Part shown: positions 28,185-37,385 of the stretch, piece by piece
Layout of the letters: every line of letters begins with the position of its first letter
How positions within the stretch are numbered: position 1 is the stretch's first letter
From: an uncultured Bacteroidales bacterium
GTDB taxonomy: Bacteria > Bacteroidota > Bacteroidia > Bacteroidales > Paludibacteraceae
Direction: 5' to 3'
DNA: 64,000 nucleotides
Assembly: GCA_902782665.1 (NCBI GenBank)
Contig: CACZOA010000039.1
Span: forward strand, 1 to 64,000
Position numbers and translations under genes: made by a program
Notes under the pieces: generated by a model
Databases searched by the model: none
Seen by the model: only the letters and a program-made list of their open reading frames with translations
What the model was told of the DNA's origin: nothing

Positions 28185-29783
28185 TTATTCATCCTGGCAG
28201 ATGCGGAAACCTACACTATTGCTTTTGTAATCTGGTTTTAACTTCTCTTTTGCTTCGATAGCACAGTTAGAAGCTTCGTCTGCAAATGAACCTCCTTTGA
28301 CGAAACGAGTTGTCTTGTCATACTGGTTGTTCACCCACTCTGCTACGTTTCCTGTCATATCGTAGATTCCAAGTTCATTTGGGGCTTTCTCGCCTACACC
28401 GTGTGTTGTCTGCTCTGCGTTGTATGCGTTCCAAGAAACCTCAGTTAGGTTGTCACCACCAGCGAATGCTGATTTAGAACCGTTCTTTCCGCCCTTAGCT
28501 GCGTACTCCCACTCTTTCTCGCTCATTAGACGGTACTTAAGTCCAGTCTGCTCGTTAAGTTTCTTGATGAACTGCTGAACCTCATCCCAAGATACGTTCT
28601 CTACAGGACATGTTCTACAACCCTTGAAGTTTGATGGGTTTGTTCCCATAACTCGAGCCCACTGCTGCTGAGTTACCTCAGTCTTGCCAATGTAGAAACT
28701 CTTAACTTCGTGGTTTCCTTCTACATAGATCATATCGATAAGACCTGTTACATTTCTGTTGTTCTTGTAATCGATATACTCCTGAATCTTGATGGCTTGC
28801 TGTTTAGGGTAGGCCATTGTTGAATCATAGTTGTATGCTTGGTTGTAGTAGATACCAGCCTCGTTCCACTGTTTTTTCTTGTAGTATGTGTCAGCCTGGT
28901 TAAGTGCCTTGTCGAAAATCTCACATGGAGCACCTGTAGTCTTCCAGTATGTTGGAGACTTCATGCTGATGATTGGCTCGTATTTTCTGTTTGAATAGTA
29001 AACCTCACTTGCCTTCATAGAGTCCCCCTTTGCCATAAGTGCAAGAGATTCCTTACGCTTTGTAGCCTCGTATACAAGGAAGTCGTAGTCGTCATCGTTC
29101 CAATCTACAGAAACGATCTTTGCGTCAACAACGTCAATTTTGTCTGCATTTGTGAAAATGTTACGTAGACGGTAGTTGTAACCACGTTGTGAAGGATCCA
29201 TCTTAGTTGTGCTCTCTGTCAAACGCATAAGATCCAAGAATTCCTTCATAGACTTGTCTGGAGTGACTACTCCTGGCTTAGATTGCTTACCTACGTATAT
29301 GTCAGTAAGTTTGTCTGACCAATCGTTTATTGTGTATGTCTCAGGAGAAACTGTTGCACCAGCCTTTTCCAAATAGTTGACTTCGATAGTTGTCTTTGCA
29401 GAAGCAAAATATGTCTTGGCTCTGTCGCTGTAGAACATCAATGTCACTGCGAATGTCGCTTTCTTAGGAGTGATCATGTCAAATCTCGACACAAGTTCCT
29501 CATAGTTCTTGTCTCCTTTTAGCTGGGCTCTGTCAACCTTGATTTTGTTGTAAGTGAAATCAGGGCGTGATGTCCATTCTACATCAGTGTGAACTCCCAT
29601 TTTTCCTACGATCTTTTTGATGGTGTAGTTTACCTTACAAGAATCCATCAAATAGATGTTTTTTCCTTTCGGATAAGTAGCCTTGCAAGTGAAGCTTGTA
29701 GACAACTTCTCTGTTTGCTGAGCACTGATACTCGCTACAGAAGTAAGACCGAAAGCAAAAGCCATTAGAAATAACTTTCTCAT
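28185..29783 (-). CDS. Exported SUMF1/FGE-like protein
   Basis: This 532-residue protein has a signal peptide (VASISAQ, about residue 22). A beta-rich N-terminal region of unknown type follows, then a short TPR-like helical stretch (about 295-345). The C-terminal domain (about 350-530) is of the SUMF1/formylglycine-generating type: YIGKTEVTQQQWARVMGTNPSNF, PVENVSWDEVQQFI, YRLMSEKEWEYAAKGG, ELGIYDMTGNVAEWV, and FVKGGSF ... SVGFRIC. The paired active-site cysteines of true FGE are not seen in the usual place, so a structural or binding role is more likely than sulfatase activation. It leads a two-gene operon with a WG-repeat protein. Confidence 0.85.
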   Translation of the reverse strand: MRKLFLMAFAFGLTSVASISAQQTEKLSTSFTCKATYPKGKNIYLMDSCKVNYTIKKIVGKMGVHTDVEWTSRPDFTYNKIKVDRAQLKGDKNYEELVSRFDMITPKKATFAVTLMFYSDRAKTYFASAKTTIEVNYLEKAGATVSPETYTINDWSDKLTDIYVGKQSKPGVVTPDKSMKEFLDLMRLTESTTKMDPSQRGYNYRLRNIFTNADKIDVVDAKIVSVDWNDDDYDFLVYEATKRKESLALMAKGDSMKASEVYYSNRKYEPIISMKSPTYWKTTGAPCEIFDKALNQADTYYKKKQWNEAGIYYNQAYNYDSTMAYPKQQAIKIQEYIDYKNNRNVTGLIDMIYVEGNHEVKSFYIGKTEVTQQQWARVMGTNPSNFKGCRTCPVENVSWDEVQQFIKKLNEQTGLKYRLMSEKEWEYAAKGGKNGSKSAFAGGDNLTEVSWNAYNAEQTTHGVGEKAPNELGIYDMTGNVAEWVNNQYDKTTRFVKGGSFADEASNCAIEAKEKLKPDYKSNSVGFRICQDE

Positions 29784-29890
29784 TGTCTTTTATATTATAT
29801 GTCTTATTTTATTTTGTTTATTCAAACCAAAACCAAGTATGCCGTGGACTATTCTTCAACCTTTTACGGCATACTAAGGGATACACATTG

Positions 29891-29924
29891 CAAAACTATA
29901 ATTTTTTAATTAAAAAGCAAAAAA
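29891..29924 (-). promoter_or_regulatory. Promoter of the SUMF1/WG operon
   Basis: On the minus strand TTTTTTG (29924-29918) and TAGTTTTG (29898-29891) are 19 bp apart, a textbook Bacteroidota promoter. The leader would be about 100 nt. Confidence 0.75.
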
Positions 29925-29933
29925 GTGACACTA

Positions 29934-30075
29934 TTTTTCAACATTTTTGTGTTGAAAAATGGATTTTATCAACAAACGTTCTGTTTTGATTGTCTTTGCT
30001 TGATTCTTAACAATTGAGTATGTCGCTTTTTGTTCTATACTTCAGATGTTTTAGCTGGTTTTGCTTGATTCTTAA
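29934..30075. repeat. Hairpin and 16-bp direct repeat in the 29784-30085 gap
   Basis: A perfect 10-bp inverted repeat TTTTTCAACA / TGTTGAAAAA lies at 29934-29959. The sequence TTTGCTTGATTCTTAA is present twice, at 29995-30010 and 30060-30075, just downstream of the J-domain gene. Together with the promoter at 29891-29924 these are the only structured elements in this 302-bp gap. The hairpin may end transcription of the J-domain gene, although its T run is part of the stem. Confidence 0.5.
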
Positions 30076-30085
30076 TTTTTAACTC

Positions 30086-31072
30086 TTAATTCTTAACTAT
30101 TTTATTATATGCTTCATTGATTTTAGCCATAATCTCCTCACATTCTTGGATGCGGTCTGCATTCTTTGGTAAATCAGGATGGTGAGTCAAAGCCAAACTA
30201 TGATATGCTTTTTTTATCTCTTCGTATGATGCGTTGGTATCGACTCCTAAAATAGAATAATAGGGATTCAAATCAAAGTCGGACTTTTGTGTCGTCGACG
30301 AACTGGATTTTGAATCTTCAAATTCTGTGCGCAGGGCGTAATATCGGGTTATAAAAAAATTAATAAAACTGTTGCTGAATCTCAGTTGAGACATAAGGTT
30401 AATCATGAATTTCCATTCGTCGTTGTGGATTCCGTCTTCCAATATTGTTAGTTTATAGAGATAGTTCACAAGCATTTTCTTATCAGAGATATTCCTCTTC
30501 TTCCAATATTGGATAGCCTCATTGAATTGAGAATCAGAGAAATTAGTTTCAAATACATCTTTTATTCTCTCAGCAGGGTAAATGTTCTGTAAAAAAATCT
30601 CTTGTGCGTTTCTTGCATCAAGATTCATTATACATAATCTTTGGATTATGGGTGACACAAATTGTTTGGATGCATTAGCAAGAATACGTTTCTCTTCTTT
30701 AAGATATTGGATTCTCTTTAATTCAGCTTCTTCTTTCTTTTTACACGACTTTATGTATTCTTTAATTTGTGATTCAGTCATTCCCCATTTCTTTTTGTAA
30801 TTTAAGAAGAATCGTTTTGTCAAAAAAGCGGTTGGAGTGTACTTTTCAAAGAATTCGGAGTTTCCATTCATCAAAGTAATAAGAGATATGTAAAGATATG
30901 CACTATAAATCATCAAAAGTATAATTGGCATTTTGCTTTTTAATATTTCTGAAAAATAAATAGTGATTATAAAAGGCAGGATGATCCACAGAACTAATAT
31001 TTCCCAAAATTTAAGAATCGGACGCAATATTACCATCAATTTATATTGCTTTACTATTTTGTCTATATCCAT
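30086..31072 (-). CDS. Membrane-anchored J-domain (DjlA-like) protein
   Basis: This 328-residue protein has two N-terminal hydrophobic segments (about 20-42 and 48-68), so it is anchored in the inner membrane with most of the chain in the cytoplasm. A Lys/Glu-rich helix (about 105-130) precedes a helical middle region (about 135-255) of a length compatible with a TerB-like domain. The C-terminal 60 residues are a J domain: [34 protein letters not shown], with the essential HPD. This order is that of DjlA-type DnaK co-chaperones. The partner is inferred to be DnaK. It has its own -7 box and lies between two other operons. Confidence 0.8.
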   Translation of the reverse strand: MDIDKIVKQYKLMVILRPILKFWEILVLWIILPFIITIYFSEILKSKMPIILLMIYSAYLYISLITLMNGNSEFFEKYTPTAFLTKRFFLNYKKKWGMTESQIKEYIKSCKKKEEAELKRIQYLKEEKRILANASKQFVSPIIQRLCIMNLDARNAQEIFLQNIYPAERIKDVFETNFSDSQFNEAIQYWKKRNISDKKMLVNYLYKLTILEDGIHNDEWKFMINLMSQLRFSNSFINFFITRYYALRTEFEDSKSSSSTTQKSDFDLNPYYSILGVDTNASYEEIKKAYHSLALTHHPDLPKNADRIQECEEIMAKINEAYNKIVKN

Positions 31073-31086
31073 ATGGTTTTTTATTG

Positions 31087-31094
31087 CAAATATA
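31087..31094 (-). promoter_or_regulatory. -7 box of the J-domain gene
   Basis: On the minus strand TATATTTG matches TAnnTTTG, 14 bp before the start codon. No clear -33 element is seen. Confidence 0.5.
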
Positions 31095-31116
31095 GGGAAT
31101 GTTATGATAACTAATG

Positions 31117-31145
31117 AAAAAAGGAGACCGAAGCCTCCTTTTTTT
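31117..31145 (-). terminator. Terminator of the LRR/lipoprotein operon
   Basis: The stem GGAGGC-TTCG-GTCTCC (one G-U pair) is flanked by A and T runs on both sides, so it can act in either direction. It lies 16 bp after the stop of the lipoprotein gene on the minus strand. Confidence 0.85.
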
Positions 31146-31160
31146 GATTGATAATAGAAT

Positions 31161-33995
31161 TTAGTTTGCTACCGTTGGACCGTTTCCTGTGGAGCAACCG
31201 CATTTCTGTTCTGTTATGTCTGTCTTTGTGAATTTGATTCCCATCATAGGGCCAAACATCACAAGCTGGGCTATATCTGCTTCATTTTTCCACATGTAAT
31301 CAGGTTTGCCACCTCTTTTCTTAGTTGGTGAGTTTTGGAAATCAACTTTCCAACATTGGTAAAGTGGCTCTTTACCAATTCCGTCTCTCTTTAATATCGT
31401 GATTTCAGAACCGAATTCATTTCCATTTCTATGGATTAGAGCTTCTGCGTCATCTTTAAGATATATTGTTGCGATTCTGCCCTCATCGTCTTTGAAAGTT
31501 GACTTTTCTTTGAATCCTTTCTTTTTCAATTCTTTTTCAACCAAGATAGTCTGATTCTGATCGACAGTTAAAGTATAGAATTTTGTTGAGTTCGACATGC
31601 CCAAAAGTATGTCGTTGTTTATATTTTTGGTCAGATATTTGGGTAGGTAATCATCATTTATGTAGTTTTCTATATTCTTGATGCCGATCTTTGCAGAGCC
31701 GTAAACATAAATGTCGTCAAGTTCAGCATCTTTGTCATTATGAATACTCTCAGTGGTTAATTCATAGTCGGTCTTGAACATAAAAGAGTCTCTTATTCCA
31801 TTTCTAATCATACTATTCATACTATAATTGTATGCTTTGAATTCATTTGACACTACAAGCACCTTAAGTCTATTGTAATCCGAATATTTTTCTGAGTTGA
31901 CTTCAAGAACCAATGTGACATCAGAATCAGGATTTTTATACCATGCTTGATATTTATACATTATTTCTTTCCTTTTTTCTCTTCTTATCTTTTGGACCCT
32001 GTTTGTTATTTGTAACATTTCAGTATAACAATCTGTCTTAGTATTGAATTTGATAGTTTTATCTCCAATTATAGCATAGATACAATCAGGATCGTTTTTT
32101 TCACCTGTACATAGTTCAATGCATCCTATTTCAATGTCTTGGTTTTCAATGTCGAACTTTTTGGTTATTCTTTTTCCTTGACAATTGATCTTTAATTTTG
32201 CTTTTGAATTAGCTAAAGATGCTGGGACAGCCAGATTAAAGTATCCATATTTTGTTGATTGGCTATAAGTCCTCTTATTCTTGCCTCTTCCTATCACAAT
32301 TGACACGTTAGCTTTTGATGGCCCGCATGTATTAATAATGGAACCACTTATTGACAGTCCTGAAGGAACGACAATCTGAGGTATACGTCTTTCTTCTGAA
32401 TCTGTTAAATTAATCGATTCTCTGTTCGATTCTATGCCATATCCATCTTCAGCCTTTACATATACAGAAACATCTTTTGTGTCCTCTGATACGAGTAATG
32501 AATAATAACCATTCACATTTGTGGTATACTCTTTATTGTTTATGACAACAGTAAGTTTGAATGGATTGTAAAATCCTCTACTGGTATTAGATTCTCTGAC
32601 AGTACCCCATAGATAAATAGGTTTGTCAATCATAAAGTCATAACTTGTATTCAAGTCGATTTCTGAAGGATCCTTGAAATCGTATCTCTGGCTTGGCTTT
32701 CCGTTTAGAATTTTACGTGTATCAGCCGACAAAGAAAGCGATTCATTTTCACTGAAGTAGATGAAGTATTCACCATATCTATCAGTAACCGTCTTTGTGT
32801 TTGAAGCACGCACACAAACACCGCTAACCTTAGAACTGTCTCTATACATTACTTTGCCGTGAGCACAAGGCACTACAGGGAGCACAACATCCTGAGTGAA
32901 TGTTGTTTGTGCCTCTAATCCGGGCACCTGATATATAGGACAATTAGGGCAATTTGCATAGTCTCCCGGTCTGACAGTTACAAACACAGGTGTGTTTTTG
33001 GGTACGTAAGCACAATAATTACCATTTCTATCAGTGCGTGCGGAAGTCTGAGAGATAGTCACCAACACATTAGGTAATGGAGTTCCATTCTTGTTTGTTA
33101 CACGTCCGCATATATTTGCTCTTCTTTCTGGATAATCAAGGTTGTGCCACGAGAAGTGTTTGATATTTCCTGAATAAGAATCTCCATTCTTTGTGGCAAC
33201 ACCTTCTTCAACCCATGTGCCTTTCTCTTCATCGAAAGACCATAGAGGAATTTCATTATATTTTTGTTCTTCAGAATAACCGTTAGGAACTGGGAATGAC
33301 AGTGTGCTTTCAGCTCCATTCTTCAGCTGTAGTTTTCTATTGAGAGAATCCTTAAGAGAGACTTCTACCATACCATACGACAGAAGGATCACATCTTTTC
33401 CTTCTGATGACACTCCACTCATGTCTCCTCCTGGCATCTCTTTGGCAAAGTTTTCTGAATTAGGATTCAGGTAGTATACGCTTGCACAAACAGAACCGTT
33501 GAATGCACTGCCGTCGCTCTCATAAGCCAATGAGTTTGCTGGAATAGTCACAGACATTTTGCCGACTTTGATTGTCGCACCTTTACTGTTGTGGAAACGC
33601 ACAATCTCGGTCACTCCTTCTTTTGAGTCCTGAGGCATCAATATAGCATCGACTCTGGCATCGCCATCAGCAATATCTGCAGTACGAATCACAGAGAAGT
33701 GTTCATTGCTCTCAAACTTCACCACACATCTTCCGTTCACCGCACGACATCTGTCAAAAGAGTAGATTCCGTATTCGTTTGAAATGACGGTGTCCTTACC
33801 TGTTGTGATTAGCACATTTGCCAATGCATTTCCATCAGGATCGCTAACCAACCCGTATATATGAGAGTTAGAAATAGAGTCTGATATAATATAGTCCTTG
33901 CAATCGTTCAAATTTTCTTTTGGATTACTACAACTGCCAAACATCATTGTGCATGTGGCAATTGATCCAAATATCCAGTTTTTTATTTGTTTCAT
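31161..33995 (-). CDS. Large lipoprotein with carboxypeptidase-regulatory-like domains
   Basis: This 944-residue protein has a lipoprotein signal peptide with lipobox MFGS-C (Cys 22). It contains repeated CarboxypepD_reg-like beta-sandwich units: [21 protein letters not shown] (about 45), [21 protein letters not shown] (about 295), a third at about 380 ([16 protein letters not shown]), and related ones at about 470 and 555. A middle block resembles a ZU5/GAIN-like insert ([20 protein letters not shown]). The last 300 residues are unrecognised. It is expected on the outer membrane. It is the last gene of an operon with two LRR-like secreted proteins, 28 bp downstream of the second. Confidence 0.8.
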   Translation of the reverse strand: MKQIKNWIFGSIATCTMMFGSCSNPKENLNDCKDYIISDSISNSHIYGLVSDPDGNALANVLITTGKDTVISNEYGIYSFDRCRAVNGRCVVKFESNEHFSVIRTADIADGDARVDAILMPQDSKEGVTEIVRFHNSKGATIKVGKMSVTIPANSLAYESDGSAFNGSVCASVYYLNPNSENFAKEMPGGDMSGVSSEGKDVILLSYGMVEVSLKDSLNRKLQLKNGAESTLSFPVPNGYSEEQKYNEIPLWSFDEEKGTWVEEGVATKNGDSYSGNIKHFSWHNLDYPERRANICGRVTNKNGTPLPNVLVTISQTSARTDRNGNYCAYVPKNTPVFVTVRPGDYANCPNCPIYQVPGLEAQTTFTQDVVLPVVPCAHGKVMYRDSSKVSGVCVRASNTKTVTDRYGEYFIYFSENESLSLSADTRKILNGKPSQRYDFKDPSEIDLNTSYDFMIDKPIYLWGTVRESNTSRGFYNPFKLTVVINNKEYTTNVNGYYSLLVSEDTKDVSVYVKAEDGYGIESNRESINLTDSEERRIPQIVVPSGLSISGSIINTCGPSKANVSIVIGRGKNKRTYSQSTKYGYFNLAVPASLANSKAKLKINCQGKRITKKFDIENQDIEIGCIELCTGEKNDPDCIYAIIGDKTIKFNTKTDCYTEMLQITNRVQKIRREKRKEIMYKYQAWYKNPDSDVTLVLEVNSEKYSDYNRLKVLVVSNEFKAYNYSMNSMIRNGIRDSFMFKTDYELTTESIHNDKDAELDDIYVYGSAKIGIKNIENYINDDYLPKYLTKNINNDILLGMSNSTKFYTLTVDQNQTILVEKELKKKGFKEKSTFKDDEGRIATIYLKDDAEALIHRNGNEFGSEITILKRDGIGKEPLYQCWKVDFQNSPTKKRGGKPDYMWKNEADIAQLVMFGPMMGIKFTKTDITEQKCGCSTGNGPTVAN

Positions 33996-34023
33996 AATTT
34001 GTTAATTTTGAATTGTTTGTGTA

Positions 34024-35169
34024 TTAGAATCCAAGTGCATTTTTTAAATTGTAGAATTCATTGCGAAGGTTTTGCTCCTTCTTTTTTGCAGCATTCTTAG
34101 CTTTCATCTCTTCTGGAGAACGGACCTGTAATCCAAAAGGATCACATCCCATGTCGTTGATCAAACTTTCCTTATCGGTGATTGGTTTGCCATCTAAGGT
34201 AAAGTAATAATATGCTGTATCTTTTCTACATCTGAATAGAGTATTATCCATTATAAACTCCTGATATGTATCCCTCTTTCTTGTATATGGATTATTACAT
34301 TCATATTCGTATGGAGGAAATTCATCAAGATCTGTACCGGATTTTTCATATTTTTTTGATTGTTTGATAATAAATTTCGGTACAATGATTTTCTCATTTG
34401 CTCTTTTTTCTGGATCAGTGTCAAATATATCTTTGTCTACTCGTAATGATGACTCCCATTTTAGTCTATTTCTTTGATAATCTGTTGTCCATTCATTATA
34501 AATGTTATTCCCGACTGAATATCCAAACTCTTGTGGCAGCGCACCTCTATTTGAATGAAATGTGTAGAATTCTGGCAAAGACTCTGTATTTTGAAAGGTA
34601 TTCACGTATTTGGAATCACCTAATAAAAAAACTTTTGCTTTAACCCCATCAAACACATTAGCTTTCATCTTATCTACATGTGGAACAAATAAAATTCCAT
34701 TTGTCAATTTCATATTGCGAAAAGCTTCATCGCCGATGAATTTTAATCCATTGGGAATTACAAGATCCTTGAGTTTGGCTCCCTCAAAAGCTTTCTCACC
34801 GATTCCTAACACATTATATCTACATAGTTTACGAATTGATCCTTTAGAATCAAAAACAAAATATACAACGCTAGGAATCGTCACAACACTATCCTCATCG
34901 GAAAAAGTTATGCCGCTTACATAAACATTTCCCTCTCGTTTTAGCATATGCAGCCCATAAACCAAAGTGTCTGGGGCATTGGGATCTATTTTTTGTTTAT
35001 TTCCAAAACAATCTGTATAAATATTCGTTTCAATAGAATAGTTTTTTGTCACATATTCAGAACCGATTGTGTATATCAATCCGTTCTGTTCGAATGTGGT
35101 TCCTCTTCGATCTGCATACGTGATTATGTAAGATGCGAAGGCAAGCAATAGTAATAAAATTTTTTTCAT
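34024..35169 (-). CDS. Secreted BspA-like leucine-rich-repeat protein
   Basis: This 381-residue protein has a signal peptide (LLLLLAFASYIITYA, about residue 19). After GTTFEQNGLIYTIGSEYV come BspA-type LRR_5 units such as VLGIGEKAFEGAKLKDLVIPNGLKFIGDEAFRNMKL. The C-terminal half is charged, ending in a Lys-rich helix without a recognised domain. BspA-like repeats mediate binding to host or other cells. Its start codon overlaps the stop of the preceding gene by one base (TAATG), so the two are translationally coupled. It shares the EXGxxY opening with that gene and is its paralogue. Confidence 0.75.
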   Translation of the reverse strand: MKKILLLLLAFASYIITYADRRGTTFEQNGLIYTIGSEYVTKNYSIETNIYTDCFGNKQKIDPNAPDTLVYGLHMLKREGNVYVSGITFSDEDSVVTIPSVVYFVFDSKGSIRKLCRYNVLGIGEKAFEGAKLKDLVIPNGLKFIGDEAFRNMKLTNGILFVPHVDKMKANVFDGVKAKVFLLGDSKYVNTFQNTESLPEFYTFHSNRGALPQEFGYSVGNNIYNEWTTDYQRNRLKWESSLRVDKDIFDTDPEKRANEKIIVPKFIIKQSKKYEKSGTDLDEFPPYEYECNNPYTRKRDTYQEFIMDNTLFRCRKDTAYYYFTLDGKPITDKESLINDMGCDPFGLQVRSPEEMKAKNAAKKKEQNLRNEFYNLKNALGF

Positions 35170-36173
35170 TATTTAATCAATTTGCCATTCAACTTATATT
35201 TCACTTCTTTCCCTCCTTCTAAATCCACAAATTTCACATACCAGCCTTCTTTCAAGGTGGCATCAGCGACAGGGATGAAGTCATCATAAATCACTGTGTT
35301 TGGTCCTTTTCTCTTCTTTTTTTTATTGTCAACGCGATATTGACATTCTCGTAAGTAATCATTTGTCAGAGTGCCCCATGGAAATTTTAGTTTTTTCTCA
35401 TTAACCACATTTGCAGTGATGTTAAATCCTTTTGGGTTGTTTCTTGGAGTTGTGGAATACGATTTCTTATTTTGATATGCGTATTTGTCTTTAAGGGCAT
35501 TCTTTTTAAACTCATCATCATTGTTGAATGCCTTGTCAACCCAAGCTTTGTATCTGACTCCTGAAGTGCTATAGCTATTGTCGTATATATAAGTGTGATC
35601 GATTAATCCAAGCTTGTCTGAGCTGACCTTGATAATGCCATTGTTTTTGCTTGGCACAAGAGTCGAGTCGTCTTGTCTTTTTTTGAATGCCATTTTACAA
35701 TTGATTGGTTTGGTCATTTCAAAAATCAGATCCGCATCAAGATTGTCAAACACACTCTCGCCAAGATTTGTAATGTCATGTATCACTAAAGCTCCGCTTC
35801 TCATCTTCAGTTTGGCGAAGCATCCGTTTCCTGCAAAAGCAAGGTCTGGAAGCCATATCCTGTCGTGCTCATGCTCAAAGAACAAACTGTCTGTTAGTCC
35901 GACAACCTTGAATCTGCCTACAGCTGGAGGAATGACCACATCATTTAATCCTTCGTCTATCTTGATGACCATCAGTTCTCCTGCCTGATAGAATTTGTCA
36001 GGTCCTTTCACAGTATCTGGAGACTCTTTTGAATCAACCACAAGATAAGACACTAAGACCTTGTATGAAATACCATCTTTTTCAAAGATGGATCCTGCTG
36101 AGTATTCTTGTGTGAAAAGGTTAAATGCATTTAAGATGAAGGCAAAAATAAACGTGTAAACTTTGCGTGTCAT
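35169..36173 (-). CDS. Secreted protein paralogous to the adjacent LRR protein
   Basis: This 334-residue protein has a signal peptide (YTFIFAFILNAFNLFTQ). After GSIFEKDGISYKVLVSYLVV, which matches the opening of the downstream protein, come weak LRR-like segments (VVIPPAVGRFKVVGLTDSLFF, RIWLPDLAFAGNGCFAKLKM). The rest is Lys-rich and unrecognised. I start it at ATG 36173 because a longer frame (to 36212) would reach into the -7 box at 36200-36207 and spoil the signal peptide. It is the first gene of the operon with 34024-35169 and 31161-33995. Confidence 0.7.
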   Translation of the reverse strand: MTRKVYTFIFAFILNAFNLFTQEYSAGSIFEKDGISYKVLVSYLVVDSKESPDTVKGPDKFYQAGELMVIKIDEGLNDVVIPPAVGRFKVVGLTDSLFFEHEHDRIWLPDLAFAGNGCFAKLKMRSGALVIHDITNLGESVFDNLDADLIFEMTKPINCKMAFKKRQDDSTLVPSKNNGIIKVSSDKLGLIDHTYIYDNSYSTSGVRYKAWVDKAFNNDDEFKKNALKDKYAYQNKKSYSTTPRNNPKGFNITANVVNEKKLKFPWGTLTNDYLRECQYRVDNKKKKRKGPNTVIYDDFIPVADATLKEGWYVKFVDLEGGKEVKYKLNGKLIK

Positions 36174-36199
36174 TCTGTATATTTTTTCGTTTGTCTTTG

Positions 36200-36207
36200 C
36201 AAAAATA
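36200..36207 (-). promoter_or_regulatory. -7 box of the LRR/lipoprotein operon
   Basis: On the minus strand TATTTTTG matches TAnnTTTG, 26 bp before the ATG at 36173. No good -33 partner is visible. Confidence 0.5.
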
Positions 36208-36299
36208 GTCATTATTCACCTGTGATTTTCATCATTAGGTTAAATGTTTAGTTAAAAAAACATAAACGTTTTCAGTTAGGTTGTAGGTCTGTCGCCGAT

Positions 36300-37181
36300 T
36301 TATTTGGATCTGTATTTTTGGGGAGACATGCCAAGATGTTGCTTGACGTACTGGCAGAAAAAGGAGTGGTTTGCGAAGTTGTATTTGTCTGATATTGCAA
36401 TGATAGGGAGGTCAGTCAGCTTCAGGTCGATTTTTATTTGTTGGATGGCGAAAGTGTTTATTACGTCAAGCGCTCGATTGGAGGTCTTCTCCTTGATTAT
36501 TTTCGATAGATGTTTAGGAGAGACGCAAAGGAGATCTGCATAGTACGACACAGTGCGGTGTCTTCCTCCGTCTTCATTCAGCTTTTTTATGAACTGATTG
36601 AATAATGAGCTTGCACGGTTGCTCGTCTGACAAGAATTTTCAGATTCTTTTGTTGTGGCATGGGAGCAGCTATTGTTCAAGACTTCAAAAAAAAGAGTGC
36701 TGAACAGATGGAATAAAGAGTTGCTACGGAATGGCAGCAGCGGGTTTGTGGCATGTCGACGTAGCAAGTCGAGCAATATACTAATGTGTCCGGATGGTGT
36801 TTGGTCTCCGAAATGCACAATTGGGGTAAAGTCGCCTTCCAGCACTTGAGAAAGATTAAGTCTGGTAGGAAGCAGGTGGTCGGCGATGCGTGGGGTATAG
36901 AAAAGCACGAAAGCCTGACAGTCGCTGCTTGACAACACTTGATGAATGGTTTGTAACGGTTTGCAAAGAATTGCGTCGCCGTTTCCTAAATGTTGGATTT
37001 TGTCGTCCACGGTCATTTGAAGATGACCATTCAAACAAAAAAACATGATGAGCATTTCCGACTGGAAAGCGGCGTTTATATGTGGCACATTTGACAGATG
37101 GTCACAGAGAACAAAGTCGTTTTCCAGACAACACATTCCGGAAGTCTCCTGTAGTTGAGATTGTGTAATAGAATAAATCAT
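36300..37181 (-). CDS. AraC-family transcriptional regulator
   Basis: This 293-residue protein has an N-terminal cupin-like sensing domain (about 20-140; GHLQMTVDDKIQHLGNGDAILCKPLQ) and a C-terminal AraC HTH domain (about 190-293; VSYYADLLCVSPKHLSKIIKEKTS and ISDKYNFANHSFFCQYVKQHLGMSPQKYR). It is divergent from the TolC-HlyD-MFS operon across a 204-bp gap and probably controls it in response to a toxic substrate (inference from position). The -7 box almost touches the first ATG, so either the mRNA is leaderless or Met-16 (37136) is the real start. Confidence 0.9.
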   Translation of the reverse strand: MIYSITQSQLQETSGMCCLENDFVLCDHLSNVPHINAAFQSEMLIMFFCLNGHLQMTVDDKIQHLGNGDAILCKPLQTIHQVLSSSDCQAFVLFYTPRIADHLLPTRLNLSQVLEGDFTPIVHFGDQTPSGHISILLDLLRRHATNPLLPFRSNSLFHLFSTLFFEVLNNSCSHATTKESENSCQTSNRASSLFNQFIKKLNEDGGRHRTVSYYADLLCVSPKHLSKIIKEKTSNRALDVINTFAIQQIKIDLKLTDLPIIAISDKYNFANHSFFCQYVKQHLGMSPQKYRSK

Positions 37182-37185
37182 AACA

Positions 37186-37193
37186 CAAATTTA
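37186..37193 (-). promoter_or_regulatory. -7 box of the AraC-family gene
   Basis: On the minus strand TAAATTTG matches the consensus, only 4 bp before the ATG at 37181. The predicted transcription start falls at or next to that ATG. Confidence 0.5.
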
Positions 37194-37346
37194 TTGTCTT
37201 TTGTTTGAAAACGGATGTCTGAAAGTTCGTTATTTATGTTTTATATTGCCTATATGATGTTTTGTGGCTTTTTTCTTTTGTTGAAATAGCGAAAAAACAA
37301 ACATTATCAGACGAAAATGCCACATTCTCTTTTCTTATTAAAAACA

Positions 37347-37354
37347 TAATTTTG
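37347..37354 (+). promoter_or_regulatory. -7 box of the efflux operon
   Basis: TAATTTTG matches TAnnTTTG, 31 bp before the ATG of the TolC-like gene. I found no symmetrical operator for the divergent AraC protein in this gap. Confidence 0.55.
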
Positions 37355-37385
37355 CACCTCGAATTTCAAAAACGATCCAAATTTC

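Noticed and set aside
28185..29783. True formylglycine-generating sulfatase-modifying enzyme
   Set aside because: The SUMF1 fold is clear, but the pair of active-site Cys is not in the expected place and no sulfatase gene is nearby.
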